A DNA stretch of 64,000 bases, from the NCBI RefSeq assembly GCF_022524485.1, contig NZ_JAKXMK010000003.1, positions 248,001 through 312,000 of the forward strand, written 5' to 3'. The notes under the pieces were generated by a model, which had not been told where the DNA came from, searched no databases, and saw nothing but the letters and a program-made list of their open reading frames with translations. Shown here piece after piece: positions 1-8,831 of this stretch (its first letter is position 1; each line of letters begins with the position of its first letter). This DNA comes from Pseudonocardia alaniniphila. Lineage in GTDB: Bacteria; Actinomycetota; Actinomycetes; Mycobacteriales; Pseudonocardiaceae. The position numbers were made by a program, and so were the translations under genes.

Positions 1-558
1 CTGCGGTTGTCGCCCCAGCTGCGGCTGCTCGACGGCTTCGCCCCGTCCGGCTGGGCACAGGAGAACTCCGTCGACGCGGATCTCGGCTCCACCGGCCCCG
101 TGCTGCTGCCGGGCGGGCGCCGGGTGCTCGCTGCAGGCAAGGGCGGCGGGGTCTATCTGACGAACGTCGATGCGCTCGGAGGCGTGGACGGGCAGCTGGA
201 CCGGCTGGAGCCGTGCCACTCCTACGGCGGCGCTGCCACGGCTCCGGGGCGAGACGGCGGCGCGGTCGTCTATCTCCCGTGCACCGAAGGGCTGCTGCAG
301 GTGCGCGTCGGCACCGATAACCGGATGAGCCGCGGCTGGCAGGCCCCCGCCGTCACGGGATCACCGATCCTGGTGGGCACGACCGTGTGGTCGGTGCAGC
401 AGAACGGCACCCTCGACGGCCTCGACTCCGCAACGGGGCAGGTTCGGGGCACCGTGCAGGTCGGTGCCGCCACCCGGTTCGCCACCCCCGCGACGAGCGG
501 CACCGCGCTGTTCGTGCCCACCCGAGACGGCGTCACAGCGGTGGCGCTGCACCACTGA
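1..558 (+). CDS. PQQ-like beta-propeller protein, 3' fragment
   Basis: The reading frame is open at the left edge (CTG CGG TTG ...), so this is the C-terminal part of a longer gene; the first in-frame start visible, TTG at 7, is probably internal. The residues read as propeller blades of the PQQ/quinoprotein-alcohol-dehydrogenase-like type: short beta strands around Gly/Asp turns, with phrases such as GSPILVGTTVWSVQQNGTLDGLDSATG, shown here only in part, that match the family's G-x-V-...-L-D-x-x-T-G blade signature. No catalytic residue or cofactor site can be judged from this piece. It converges on the next gene with only three bases between stop codons. A sensor or lipoprotein role is common for such propellers, but nothing here proves it. 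Confidence 0.7.
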   Translation: MRLSPQLRLLDGFAPSGWAQENSVDADLGSTGPVLLPGGRRVLAAGKGGGVYLTNVDALGGVDGQLDRLEPCHSYGGAATAPGRDGGAVVYLPCTEGLLQVRVGTDNRMSRGWQAPAVTGSPILVGTTVWSVQQNGTLDGLDSATGQVRGTVQVGAATRFATPATSGTALFVPTRDGVTAVALHH

Positions 559-561
559 CGG

Positions 562-1980
562 TCAGCGGGCCTCGCGGACGACGGCCAGGACCTCGGCCCG
601 CCGTGGGCCCTCGGCCGCGTAGCTCGGCAGGGCCGGACCGATCGCCTCGAGCTTCTCCCGCACGCCGGGCGTCGCCAGGGCGTGCTCCGGCGTGTCGAGC
701 AGGTACGCCACACGCAGGAAGGCCCGCAGCACGTCGGGATCCTGGGCCGCGACGTTCATGAAGCGGCGGTTGATCGCCCAGTCCGGATCGGACGTCTCAT
801 AGGGCGTGCCCACGATGTCGGCCTGCATCTCGGCCATCCGGTGCCGGGCGCCCCGGACCGAGATGTCGTACAGCGGCCCGACGACCTCGTCGGTCACCTC
901 CGCGAAGCAGCGCACGAGCTTCTCCGGATCGCTCGTTCTCACGGCACGCAGCACGTCACGCAGAGCGGCGACGTGGAGCAGCCCGATCGTGGCCCCGCGT
1001 CCGAGCGTCGGACTCGTGCAGGCCCAGGCGTCGCCGACCGCCACGAGCCCGGTGACCACCGGCACGTCGTCGACGACCAGCTGTCTCTGTCTGTCCTCCA
1101 GGCAGGACAGCACCTGCACGTCGGTCAGCGCGATCCCGGCGGCGCGGCTCTCCGCGGTGCCGGGGAACAACGCGAGCACCCGATCCCAGACCGCCGGACT
1201 GCGCAACGCACGCAGCTCCTTGTCGTTCGCGGCGGTGACCAGCGACCAGCCCCAGGTGTCGTTGTCGCCCGGGACGGTCATCAACGACATGCCCTCGACG
1301 TGGGCTACCGCGTTCGGCAACGGAGCGGGCCGCCCGTCGGCCGTGCGGAACTGCCGGGAGTGGTAGGCGAACCCCTGCTCCTCCTGTTCCTCCCCGGGCC
1401 GACGGGCACCGATGGCGCAGAGCATGCGCTGAAGCGGTGAGCGCCTGCCCATCGCATCGACCACCAGATCGGCCCCGACCAGCTCCCCGCGCGCGGTCTC
1501 GACGCCGACCACGCAGGGAACGCCCGCGGTACACGAGCCGGTCACCAGTCCGGTGACCCTCGTGCCCCTGCGGACGACCAGCCCGCGCGTGCGGGCGGCG
1601 ACGGCCGCCAACGCGGCCTCCAGCACCGGTCTTCGCGCGATCACGGCCCTGAGCTCGTCGTCCCCCTGCCGGGGACCGCCGCTCACGGCGGCGGGCAGCA
1701 TCTCGATCGGGCTGCGGCATCGGCCACCCAGGCGCTCGAGCTCGTCGAAGAACTCGGGGATCTCCTGCTCCATCCGGCTGCGCCAGCGCCCGAGCATGAG
1801 ATGGAGCTGCCGGAACTGGTTCACCCCGGGTCGCTCCCAGTGGTCCCACAGCTGACGCGCGTCGCCCTCCGGCTCGTCCGGATCACGTTCCAGGACGGTG
1901 ACGTCGTGCCCGTCGCGGGCGAGCAGCACACCGGCGGCCAGACCGTTCAGTCCGGCCCCGATCACGAGAACAGCTGCCAT
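562..1980 (-). CDS. FAD-dependent oxidoreductase
   Basis: A 472-residue flavoprotein of the group that includes geranylgeranyl reductases, halogenases and squalene-epoxidase-like enzymes. Residues 3-33 form the Rossmann dinucleotide fold (GAGLNG, acidic residue at the end of strand 2), residues 172-181 resemble the second FAD motif, and residues 316-333 are the GD motif (GDAWACTSPTLGRGATIG). The start is set at ATG 1980 because GAGGAG lies seven bases upstream; the TTG at 1986 would be one base from that site. There is no Lys of the halogenase active site that I can point to, so halogenation is not claimed. The substrate is unknown; neighbours (epoxide-hydrolase-like enzyme upstream on the same strand) are compatible with modification of an alkene or aromatic compound. 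Confidence 0.85.
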   Translation of the reverse strand: MAAVLVIGAGLNGLAAGVLLARDGHDVTVLERDPDEPEGDARQLWDHWERPGVNQFRQLHLMLGRWRSRMEQEIPEFFDELERLGGRCRSPIEMLPAAVSGGPRQGDDELRAVIARRPVLEAALAAVAARTRGLVVRRGTRVTGLVTGSCTAGVPCVVGVETARGELVGADLVVDAMGRRSPLQRMLCAIGARRPGEEQEEQGFAYHSRQFRTADGRPAPLPNAVAHVEGMSLMTVPGDNDTWGWSLVTAANDKELRALRSPAVWDRVLALFPGTAESRAAGIALTDVQVLSCLEDRQRQLVVDDVPVVTGLVAVGDAWACTSPTLGRGATIGLLHVAALRDVLRAVRTSDPEKLVRCFAEVTDEVVGPLYDISVRGARHRMAEMQADIVGTPYETSDPDWAINRRFMNVAAQDPDVLRAFLRVAYLLDTPEHALATPGVREKLEAIGPALPSYAAEGPRRAEVLAVVREAR

Positions 1981-2096
1981 CGACAATCTCCTCGGAGAGG
2001 GTCAGGGACGACTCGGCCCGGTGCTGTTCAGGACTTCCGGGACAAATGCCGAAACACCCCACCGCAGGTCCCGCCGCGCATTCGGACCAGCCGCCA

Positions 2097-2867
2097 TCAC
2101 AGTGACGCCCAGAACCGGGTGAGCACAGCCGCTCCGCGCTCCGCGTCGCGCGTCATCCACCAGTGGCCGAGTCCGTCGAGCACCTCCACCCGTGCGCCCG
2201 CACGGGCCGCGGAGCGTCGGCGCTGCTCGTCGGTGCCCGCGACACGGTCCTCACTCGCCAGGATCGCGAGCCCCGGCCGCGCGGCTGCCGCCTCCAACCC
2301 CGCGCCGAGCTCAGCCATCACCGGCTGTGCCGCCGACCGGTAGAGCCGCAGGATGCAAGAGCCCATCACGTCGTCCATGGCGGGAGCAATCCGTTCGGCG
2401 ATGCTCCCGTCCATTCCGCGGTCCACGAAGAACGACACCTTCTCCTCCACCGGGGGCCGGACGAGCCGGGCGACCGCGGCCTCCCCGTCCTCGGGGCTCT
2501 GCCAGCCCTGGGCGAGCTCGTGCCACACGTAGTCCGGGTCGAAGAGGCCGATGACGTCGGAGCACCAGCTCCGCAGCAGGTCGGGGCGCGTCATCGCGAC
2601 GTTCACGGCGTGGCCACCGCCCCAGTCGTGCCCCACCAGATGAACCGGCCGACCCAGCCCTTCGAGCTCGGCCACCAGCCAGTCGCGGTACTCACCGATG
2701 GTGGCGCCCCACCCCGTCGGCACGGGCGCGCCGAAGCCGGGAGGCGAGAGGCAGAGCGGCTTGTCATGACCCTGGGCGACGAGCTGCTCGACCAACAAGT
2801 CCCACACCGCTGTGGTCTCGGGGTTGCCGTGCACGAGCACCACCGGCGTCACCTGGTCTGTCGGCAT
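2097..2867 (-). CDS. Alpha/beta hydrolase, epoxide hydrolase / haloalkane dehalogenase type
   Basis: A 256-residue alpha/beta hydrolase. The oxyanion-hole motif HGNP is at residues 13-16 and the nucleophile elbow GHDWGG at 79-84 carries Asp81, not Ser, which is the mark of soluble epoxide hydrolases and haloalkane dehalogenases (covalent alkyl-enzyme ester, then hydrolysis). The catalytic His is His235 in GLGHWW; an acidic residue near 208 (SEDR) is the likely third member. The lid helices lie between about 110 and 190. I cannot see the paired Tyr residues that activate the epoxide with confidence, so epoxide versus halide substrate is open. It lies upstream of the FAD oxidoreductase on the same strand, 116 bases away; an epoxidase-hydrolase pair is an attractive inference. 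Confidence 0.85.
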   Translation of the reverse strand: MPTDQVTPVVLVHGNPETTAVWDLLVEQLVAQGHDKPLCLSPPGFGAPVPTGWGATIGEYRDWLVAELEGLGRPVHLVGHDWGGGHAVNVAMTRPDLLRSWCSDVIGLFDPDYVWHELAQGWQSPEDGEAAVARLVRPPVEEKVSFFVDRGMDGSIAERIAPAMDDVMGSCILRLYRSAAQPVMAELGAGLEAAAARPGLAILASEDRVAGTDEQRRRSAARAGARVEVLDGLGHWWMTRDAERGAAVLTRFWASL

Positions 2868-3068
2868 CGTTGATCGCGACCTTTCGCTCGAGTGAGAAGA
2901 AAAGCGACAGGAAATCGGTCAATTCGAACGAACAGGCGCCCGCGGACAAGGCTCAACCATCAATGCAACGAAATCTGCACCGCACGTCACAGGATGGTCA
3001 ACAGTTTTGTCGGTGGCGTCACCGAGCATTCGGCGATCCGTCGCCCGCTTTTCGTGTACGTATCGGTG

Positions 3069-3887
3069 TCACCAGGTCAGAGGGTCGAGGTCCAGGTAGA
3101 ACCGCAGCCGCTCCCGGTCGACGGTCTCGATGTCATACGATCGGAAGAACTCGTCGTCGGCACAGCCGGCTTCGTCCTCGTCGCGCCACGTCTCCCGCGA
3201 GCTCGCCAGCAGCAGAGCGATGTCCGCATAGCGGTCGGCGGTACCGAGCCGTCCGAGGTCGATCAGTCCCGTGCACTCGGCGGTGCGCGGGTCCAGCATC
3301 AGATTCGGCAGGCACGCGTCACCGTGGCACACCACGCGATCGTGCGTCTCCTGGAGCAGGCGCCGCTCCAACTGCGGCCGGAGCTCCGCGAGCAGCTCGG
3401 ACGGCGGTGTGTGCCGATGCTCGTGGGGGAGGAAATCGGCATTCACCGCGCCCCGCCCGACCACGTCCTCTGCCAGCCGGAACGTCCTGGCCAGACTGCG
3501 GTCGAACGGGCAGTCGGGAGCGGGGAGCGCGTGCAGCCTGCGGAGCATGTCCGTGATCGACGGCCACGCCCGCCGGAGCTCCACCGCGGACACCCGGCTC
3601 GCCGGCACTCCCGGCACCGCCGTCGTCACCAGACAGGCGCCACGGTCGGAGGCGGACCAGTGCCCGACGTCGGGCCCGGGGATGCCCGTGCCGCTGAGCC
3701 ACTCGATCCGGCGGCACTCCGCGTCGAGCGCGTCGATGCCGCCCGGACCGATGCACTTCGCATAGGCCCAGCCGTCCTCGCGCCGGAACACCTCGGCGTT
3801 CGACTCCCCCGTGGTGACGGCTATCCACGCTCCGGATCCCCGCACCTCACGGGGGAGGAGATCGAGCAAGGACGACGGCTGCCTCAT
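3069..3887 (-). CDS. Aminoglycoside 3''-phosphotransferase-like kinase
   Basis: A 272-residue member of the APH/choline kinase fold, closest in pattern to APH(3'') streptomycin kinases (usual length about 267-272). The catalytic loop HGDACLPN puts the base at Asp190 and the magnesium ligand at Asn195; the IDLGRLGTADRYADIA stretch (209-224), with metal Asp210, is very characteristic of the APH(3')/(3'') clan. Start chosen at ATG 3887 because GGAGGA stands 3-4 bases upstream; the longer frame to 3953 has no ribosome site. Such genes transfer phosphate from ATP to the 3''-hydroxyl of streptomycin, but chromosomal homologues in actinomycetes can have other substrates or be silent. It stands alone, with no mobile element nearby and base composition like its neighbours. 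Confidence 0.82.
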   Translation of the reverse strand: MRQPSSLLDLLPREVRGSGAWIAVTTGESNAEVFRREDGWAYAKCIGPGGIDALDAECRRIEWLSGTGIPGPDVGHWSASDRGACLVTTAVPGVPASRVSAVELRRAWPSITDMLRRLHALPAPDCPFDRSLARTFRLAEDVVGRGAVNADFLPHEHRHTPPSELLAELRPQLERRLLQETHDRVVCHGDACLPNLMLDPRTAECTGLIDLGRLGTADRYADIALLLASSRETWRDEDEAGCADDEFFRSYDIETVDRERLRFYLDLDPLTW

Positions 3888-4203
3888 GGTTCCTCCACGG
3901 ACGACGCTACGGCAGCGCGCCGCGATGGCCGGCGCCCGAGGGGGTGCGTCCATCGAAGGGATGACCGCGGGTCACCGCGGCGCGATCTGTCGCGTCCGGT
4001 TCCCGGTGATCTCCGGATCCGCTCGCTGGTGAGGCAGCCTCCGCTACTGTCGAGGTGAACCTCCGCCAGTGTGGCCGGGCGCCGACCAGGCCGATGCACG
4101 GATGCTCCCCGCGAACGCGCTGCGCCTGCATCCCCCTCGGCGACCGGGGCCGGCGAGCCCTTCGCCGCCGTGCCCGTGGGAGCGCTGCAGGAAGGAGAAC
4201 GTC

Positions 4204-4224
4204 ATGCTGGTGCTCAATGGCTGA
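4204..4224 (+). CDS. Possible six-codon leader ORF (MLVLNG)
   Basis: The best ribosome binding site in this gap, AAGGAG at 4192-4197, is six bases from ATG 4204, which opens a six-codon frame ending at TGA 4222-4224. The real iron-sulfur gene starts inside this frame, at ATG 4217, nineteen bases from the site. This geometry would allow translational coupling through re-initiation. It may equally be a relic of a lost gene start. No family can be assigned to six residues. Confidence 0.3.
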   Translation: MLVLNG

Positions 4225-4714
4225 GTCGACACCGTCACGCACGATCTCGGTGAACGGACGACGGCACGAGGTTCACACCGAGGACGACACCGCACTCCTG
4301 TACGTGCTGCGCAACCACCTCGGGCTGAAGGGCACCAGGTTCGGCTGCGGCCTGAGCCTTTGCGGCGCCTGTTTCGTGCTCGTCGACGGGAGCCCGGCCT
4401 ACTCGTGTGACACACCGGTGTGGGCGGTGGAGCACAAGGAGGTCACCACGGTCGAAGGGCTGGGCACGCCGGAGGATCCGCATCCCGTGGCGCAGGCCAT
4501 GATCGAGGGCCAGGCCGCTCAGTGCGGCTATTGCATGTCCGGGCTCGTGGTCTCCGCCGCCGCCCTCCTCGCCGAGAACGACGACCCGTCCGAGGACGAG
4601 GTGCGCGCCGCCCTCGACCGCAACCTGTGCCGGTGCGGCGCCCACAACCGCGTTGTCCGGGCCGTGCTCGCGGCGGCCACGCAGATGCGAGCGAACCGAG
4701 AGGCCGTCCGATGA
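4217..4714 (+). CDS. (2Fe-2S) subunit of a molybdenum hydroxylase
   Basis: A 165-residue small subunit of the xanthine-dehydrogenase/CO-dehydrogenase class. The N-terminal plant-ferredoxin fold binds the first cluster through Cys44, Cys49, Cys52 and Cys64; the C-terminal helical domain binds the second through Cys103, Cys106, Cys138 and Cys140 (CGYC ... CRC). These clusters pass electrons from the molybdopterin site of the partner subunit encoded next. Its stop overlaps the next start by four bases (ATGA), a strong sign of a two-gene operon. The short length and lack of a FAD subunit fit the IorAB (isoquinoline 1-oxidoreductase) or nicotinate dehydrogenase arrangement, in which electrons leave to an external acceptor. 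Start at ATG 4217; see the leader frame at 4204. Confidence 0.9.
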   Translation: MAESTPSRTISVNGRRHEVHTEDDTALLYVLRNHLGLKGTRFGCGLSLCGACFVLVDGSPAYSCDTPVWAVEHKEVTTVEGLGTPEDPHPVAQAMIEGQAAQCGYCMSGLVVSAAALLAENDDPSEDEVRAALDRNLCRCGAHNRVVRAVLAAATQMRANREAVR

Positions 4715-6855
4715 CCACAGCACCCGAGAGCGCACCGGTCCTGTCGCCCTCCCTCACGGCCAATCCCCTGCTCCTCGACTGGCTGCGCGTCCTGCCCGCC
4801 GGGGTGGTGGAGGTGCGTTCCGGGAAGGTCGAGCTCGGCCAGGGCGTGCTCACCGCGCTCGCCCAGGTGGCCGCCGAGGAACTGGACGTCGACGTCGCCC
4901 GCGTGCGGATGACCGCTGCCGCCACCGACACCAGTCCCGACGAGGGCTACACGGCGGGCAGCCTGTCCGTGCAGACCTCAGGTGCCGCGATCCGCACGGT
5001 CTGCGCGGAGGCGAGGGCCGTCTACCTGGCGGCGGCCGCCGACAAGCTGGCCGTTCCCGAGGAGGCGCTAACCGTCCGCGACGGCGACTTCGTCGCTCCC
5101 GACGGGCGATACACGAGCTACTGGGAGCTTGCGGACGACACGCTGCTCGACCGCGCCGCCACCGGCCGGGTGCCGGTCAAGTCACCGTCGTCCTACCGGG
5201 TGGTCGGCACCGACCTGCCGCGGACGGACCTGCGGGACAAGCTCACCGGACAGCCGCGGTTCGTCCACGACCTCGCACCGGAGGGCCTGCGCTACGGCCG
5301 CATCGTCCGGCCGCCGTCGCGTGGCGCCACACTGGCCGCGCTCGACACCGCACCGACCCTGGCGATGCCCGGCGTCGTGACGGTCGTGCGTGACGGCGAC
5401 TTCGTCGGGGTCGTGGCGGAGCGGGAGGAGGTGGCGTTGCGTGCCGCCGACCGCCTCCGTGCGGACGCCACCTGGCACGAGCGGCCCACACTGCCGGACG
5501 AGGACGACCTCCCGGCCTTCCTGACCTCCGCGCCTGCCGAGACCGCGGTGCTCGCCGAGAAGGACGAGCGGCTCCCTGACACAGCGGTCGCGAGGTCGAT
5601 GGAGGCCTCCTACCACCGGCCCTACATCTCGCACGGCTCCATCGGTCCCTCCAGCGCCACCGCCCTCGTCACCGACCGGGACGGCGTGCGGCTCGAGGTG
5701 TGGACCCACAGCCAGGGCATCTTCGTGCTGCGCCGCGTGCTGGCGCGCGCACTCGATCTGGGCGAGGACCAGGTCACCGTCCGGCACACCGAAGGGGCCG
5801 GCTGCTACGGCCACAACGGGGCCGACGACGCCGCCATGGACGCGGCCCTGCTCGCCCTGGCGGTTCCGAACAACCCGGTGCAGGTGGTTTGGTCGCGGCA
5901 GGACGAGCTCACCTGGGCCCCCTTCGGCCCGGGCGCGGTGGTCCGCATGGCGGCGGACGTCGACGCCGACGGCGGGGTGCTCTCGTGGCGTCACGAGATC
6001 TGGGGCAACGGCCACATCTCCCGGCCCGGCTTCACCGACACCATTGCGCTGCTCGCGGCGAGCCACCGCAGCGGCGGTGGCGAGATCAGGACCGCACCGG
6101 AGCCACCGTGGCAGCGGGGCGGGGCCGCCGGGCGCAATGCGGTGCCGGGCTACGACTTCCCGGCCTATCAGGTGGTCAACAACCACCTGACGACCATGCC
6201 GCTGCGGACGTCCTCGCTGAGATCACTCGGTGCCTTCCTCAACGTGTTCGCCGCCGAGTCGTTCATGGACGAGCTCGCGGAGGCGGCGGGGCGCGATCCC
6301 GTCGAGTTCCGGCTCGCCCACCTGAGCGATCCGCGGGCACGTGCAGTGGTGGAGGCGGCAGCCCGGCGTGCGGGCTGGGGGCAGTGGGCGCCCTCCGAGA
6401 CGATCGGGCACGGCATCGGCTACGCCCGCTACAAGGGCACCAGCGCCTACTGCGCCGTGGTCGCCGAGGTCGAGGCGATCAACGACGTGCGGGTGCGGCG
6501 GCTCACACTGGCGGTCGACGGCGGGCTCATCATCAACCCCGACGGTGCGGCCAACCAGATCGAGGGCGGCGCGATCCAGGCGACCAGCTGGACGCTCAAG
6601 GAACGCGTGCGCTTCGACCGTCTGACCGTCACGAGCGAGGACTGGGAGAGCTACCCGATCCTGCGGTTCTCCGAGGTGCCCGCGGTGGACGTCGAGCTGA
6701 TGCCAGGAGACGGGAACCCGGCTCTGGGCGTGGGTGAGACCGCGCAGGGGCCCACCGCCGCGGCCATCGCCAATGCCGTCAACGACGTGCTCGGCGTGCG
6801 CGTGCGATCCCTGCCCCTCACCCAGGAGCAGATCGTCGCCGCCATGCCCGACTGA
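4711..6855 (+). CDS. Molybdopterin-binding large subunit, IorB/xanthine dehydrogenase family
   Basis: A 714-residue catalytic subunit of a molybdenum hydroxylase, starting at ATG 4711 and overlapping the iron-sulfur gene by four bases. Residues about 20-165 are the first molybdopterin-binding segment (VELGQGVLTALAQ), 170-240 the a/b hammerhead-like domain, and the rest the second molybdopterin domain; domain order is that of isoquinoline 1-oxidoreductase beta rather than classic XdhB. Glu676 in GVGETAQGPT matches the conserved catalytic Glu that activates water at the Mo centre. No Tat signal is visible, unlike many periplasmic IorB proteins, so a cytoplasmic complex is likely. No cytochrome or FAD subunit is adjacent. 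Probable reaction: hydroxylation of a carbon next to a ring nitrogen or an aldehyde; substrate unknown. Confidence 0.88.
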   Translation: MTTAPESAPVLSPSLTANPLLLDWLRVLPAGVVEVRSGKVELGQGVLTALAQVAAEELDVDVARVRMTAAATDTSPDEGYTAGSLSVQTSGAAIRTVCAEARAVYLAAAADKLAVPEEALTVRDGDFVAPDGRYTSYWELADDTLLDRAATGRVPVKSPSSYRVVGTDLPRTDLRDKLTGQPRFVHDLAPEGLRYGRIVRPPSRGATLAALDTAPTLAMPGVVTVVRDGDFVGVVAEREEVALRAADRLRADATWHERPTLPDEDDLPAFLTSAPAETAVLAEKDERLPDTAVARSMEASYHRPYISHGSIGPSSATALVTDRDGVRLEVWTHSQGIFVLRRVLARALDLGEDQVTVRHTEGAGCYGHNGADDAAMDAALLALAVPNNPVQVVWSRQDELTWAPFGPGAVVRMAADVDADGGVLSWRHEIWGNGHISRPGFTDTIALLAASHRSGGGEIRTAPEPPWQRGGAAGRNAVPGYDFPAYQVVNNHLTTMPLRTSSLRSLGAFLNVFAAESFMDELAEAAGRDPVEFRLAHLSDPRARAVVEAAARRAGWGQWAPSETIGHGIGYARYKGTSAYCAVVAEVEAINDVRVRRLTLAVDGGLIINPDGAANQIEGGAIQATSWTLKERVRFDRLTVTSEDWESYPILRFSEVPAVDVELMPGDGNPALGVGETAQGPTAAAIANAVNDVLGVRVRSLPLTQEQIVAAMPD

Positions 6856-6865
6856 CCACGAGCCA

Positions 6866-6880
6866 CGCGCGAACCGCGCG
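6866..6880. terminator. Short GC hairpin between convergent genes
   Basis: CGCGCG-AAC-CGCGCG can form a six-pair stem in the 28-base gap between two converging genes. It has no T-run on either strand, so termination is only suggested by position. Confidence 0.25.
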
Positions 6881-6883
6881 GGG

Positions 6884-7984
6884 TCAGACCGGGAGCCGGA
6901 TCCCCTTCGCCTCCAGCCGAGGCAGCACCTCCTGGGCGAAATAGCCGAGCTCGGAGATGTAGTCCACGAACGAGAGGGTCATCCCGCCGAAGCCCGCGCG
7001 GTGGAAGCGCTCGATCTCGTCGGCGACGTCGTCGGGTGTGCCGATGAGAGGGCAGCTGCCGTGGCCCGCGGCGAAGCGGGACCGGAAGGTCTGCAGCATC
7101 TCGGGCGTGAACGACTGCGCGTGCAGACCCTGCAGCGCCATGAGGTTGTCGACGGCGGCCCAGTCGGCCCGATCGCCCGCGTAGTCGTGCAGGAACTCCT
7201 CTGCCTCGGCGCGGGTCGGACGGCACACCACGTGCCCGAGCGTGAACACCCCGACGCTTCGGTCGTAGTGGTCGCGGGCGGACGCCTGCACCGTGCGGAC
7301 GATCTCGGCGCCGTCCTCGGGCCCGCCGACGATCGTGAACGCGAAGTTCGCGTTGCGCGCGGCGAAGTCACGCCCCTGTGGCGACGATCCGGCGTTGAGC
7401 ACCGGCACCTGGCCCTCGTACGGCTTCGGCATTCCCTCCACGTGACGGAGGTGGAAGAACTTGCCGTCGTGGTCGAACTGCCCGGGCGTGCTCCAGATCT
7501 TCCGGATGACGTCCCACCACTCCTGCGCGAGTGCGTACCGCTCGTCGTGGTCGTCGGGCAGCTCGATGCCGAAGGCGTCGTACTCGGGCTTGTTCCAGCC
7601 GGCGACGATGTTGATGCCTGCCCGGCCCTGGCCGATCTGGTCGACCGTCGCGAGCTGCTTCGCCACGACGATCGGGTGGTTGAACGCCGTGTGGACCGTG
7701 GCGAAGACGGCGATCCGCCGCGTGTGCGCGAGCAGACCCGCGGCCCACACCGTGGGGTCCAGCACCCCCTCATGGAAGTTCGTCTCGCCGCCGTAGCCGA
7801 TCCAGCGCGCGATGGGGAGCAGGAAGTCGATCCCGACATCGTCGGCGAGCCGCGCGAGCCGCAGGTTGTCCTCCCAGCTTCCCGACCACCGGTCCGGCAC
7901 GGTGGTGACGGCCATCCCTGAGGAACAGTTCGCGGAGAACAGACCTAGCTTCAACGACTTGCCGTCCAGGATCGCTTTGCTCAT
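6884..7984 (-). CDS. LLM-class flavin-dependent monooxygenase
   Basis: A 366-residue TIM-barrel monooxygenase of the luciferase-like superfamily, in the branch that holds RutA and the dimethyl-sulfone monooxygenase SfnG. The family signature NIVAGWNKPEYDAFG (about 148-162) and the ARWIGYGG stretch near residue 60 are clear. Such enzymes use reduced FMN from a separate reductase to oxygenate C-N, C-S or ring bonds. GAGGAGG stands six bases before ATG 7984, and the start overlaps the stop of the upstream enoyl-CoA hydratase gene by four bases, so the two are translationally coupled. No flavin reductase is adjacent. Pairing with a crotonase points to catabolism of an acid or sulfone-type compound, but the substrate is not evident. 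Confidence 0.88.
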   Translation of the reverse strand: MSKAILDGKSLKLGLFSANCSSGMAVTTVPDRWSGSWEDNLRLARLADDVGIDFLLPIARWIGYGGETNFHEGVLDPTVWAAGLLAHTRRIAVFATVHTAFNHPIVVAKQLATVDQIGQGRAGINIVAGWNKPEYDAFGIELPDDHDERYALAQEWWDVIRKIWSTPGQFDHDGKFFHLRHVEGMPKPYEGQVPVLNAGSSPQGRDFAARNANFAFTIVGGPEDGAEIVRTVQASARDHYDRSVGVFTLGHVVCRPTRAEAEEFLHDYAGDRADWAAVDNLMALQGLHAQSFTPEMLQTFRSRFAAGHGSCPLIGTPDDVADEIERFHRAGFGGMTLSFVDYISELGYFAQEVLPRLEAKGIRLPV

Positions 7985-8751
7985 GGGGTGCCTCCTCGGG
8001 CCGAACGGGGGGTGCGGTGCTGGTAGCGCTCGACCGCCTCGGCGGTCGCGGGATCATCGAACAGATCGCCGAACACGTCGACGCTGCTACTGACGCTGGT
8101 GGTGATCCCGTTGTTCAGCCACGTCTCGAACAGAGATTTCTGTGCGGCGATCACCTGCGGGGTGTGCCCGGTCAGCTTCTCGAGCATCGCGAGGGTCGCC
8201 GCCCGCAGCCGCTCGGGCTCGGCCACCCGGTTGGCGAACCCGGGACCGAAGGCCTCGAGGTCGTACAGGTCGCCGGTGAGGATCATCTCGCGCGCCCTGG
8301 ACAGACCGACGAACGCAGGCAGCAGTGCGGCGTCGGCCACCGACGGAATCCCGAGCTTCACCTCCGGAAGCCCGAGCCGGACGGCCGGGTGCGCGATCCG
8401 GATGTCACAGGCCAGCGCGAGTTCGAGCGCGGCACCGAGACATGTCCCGTTGAGCATCGCCACCGTCGGCACCGGGCTCCGCCGCACGGCGCGCAGGAAG
8501 TCGGCCACTCTCGCGATCAGCCGCCGCGCGGTGATCGGCGTGAGGTCGCGGAACGCGTCGAGGTGCATCCCGGCGGAGAACGTGCGCTCGCCCGCGCCCG
8601 TGAACACGATCGCCCGGATCTCCCCACCGAGATCGCGCACGGCGTCGGCGACGTGATCCAGGTCCTCGACGCGTAGGGCGTTGGCGGTCTCGGGCCGGTT
8701 GAAGGTGATCCAGCGGACCCGATCGAGGTCGGCAACGGTCGGCAAGCCCAT
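7981..8751 (-). CDS. Enoyl-CoA hydratase/isomerase family protein
   Basis: A 256-residue crotonase-fold protein. The two oxyanion-hole strands are visible: FSAGMHLDAF (about 57-66) and the GTCLGAALELALACDIRIA stretch (about 101-119). The PEVKLGIPS segment carries the first Glu of the hydratase pair; the usual GG-T-x-x-L segment is replaced by VADAALLPAFVG, so hydratase activity is uncertain and an isomerase, hydrolase or decarboxylase role is possible. It is the first gene of a two-gene unit and overlaps the monooxygenase by four bases (ATGA). ATG 8751 is followed directly by the conserved fold, so the start is likely correct. Confidence 0.85.
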   Translation of the reverse strand: MGLPTVADLDRVRWITFNRPETANALRVEDLDHVADAVRDLGGEIRAIVFTGAGERTFSAGMHLDAFRDLTPITARRLIARVADFLRAVRRSPVPTVAMLNGTCLGAALELALACDIRIAHPAVRLGLPEVKLGIPSVADAALLPAFVGLSRAREMILTGDLYDLEAFGPGFANRVAEPERLRAATLAMLEKLTGHTPQVIAAQKSLFETWLNNGITTSVSSSVDVFGDLFDDPATAEAVERYQHRTPRSARGGTP

Positions 8752-8831
8752 GAGGTCCCTTCGTTCGAGAGCGTGGTGCCCGGGCCCGGACCAGTCCGAT
8801 CCTGTCAGTGGACGGTGCTCGACGGAGCCGG

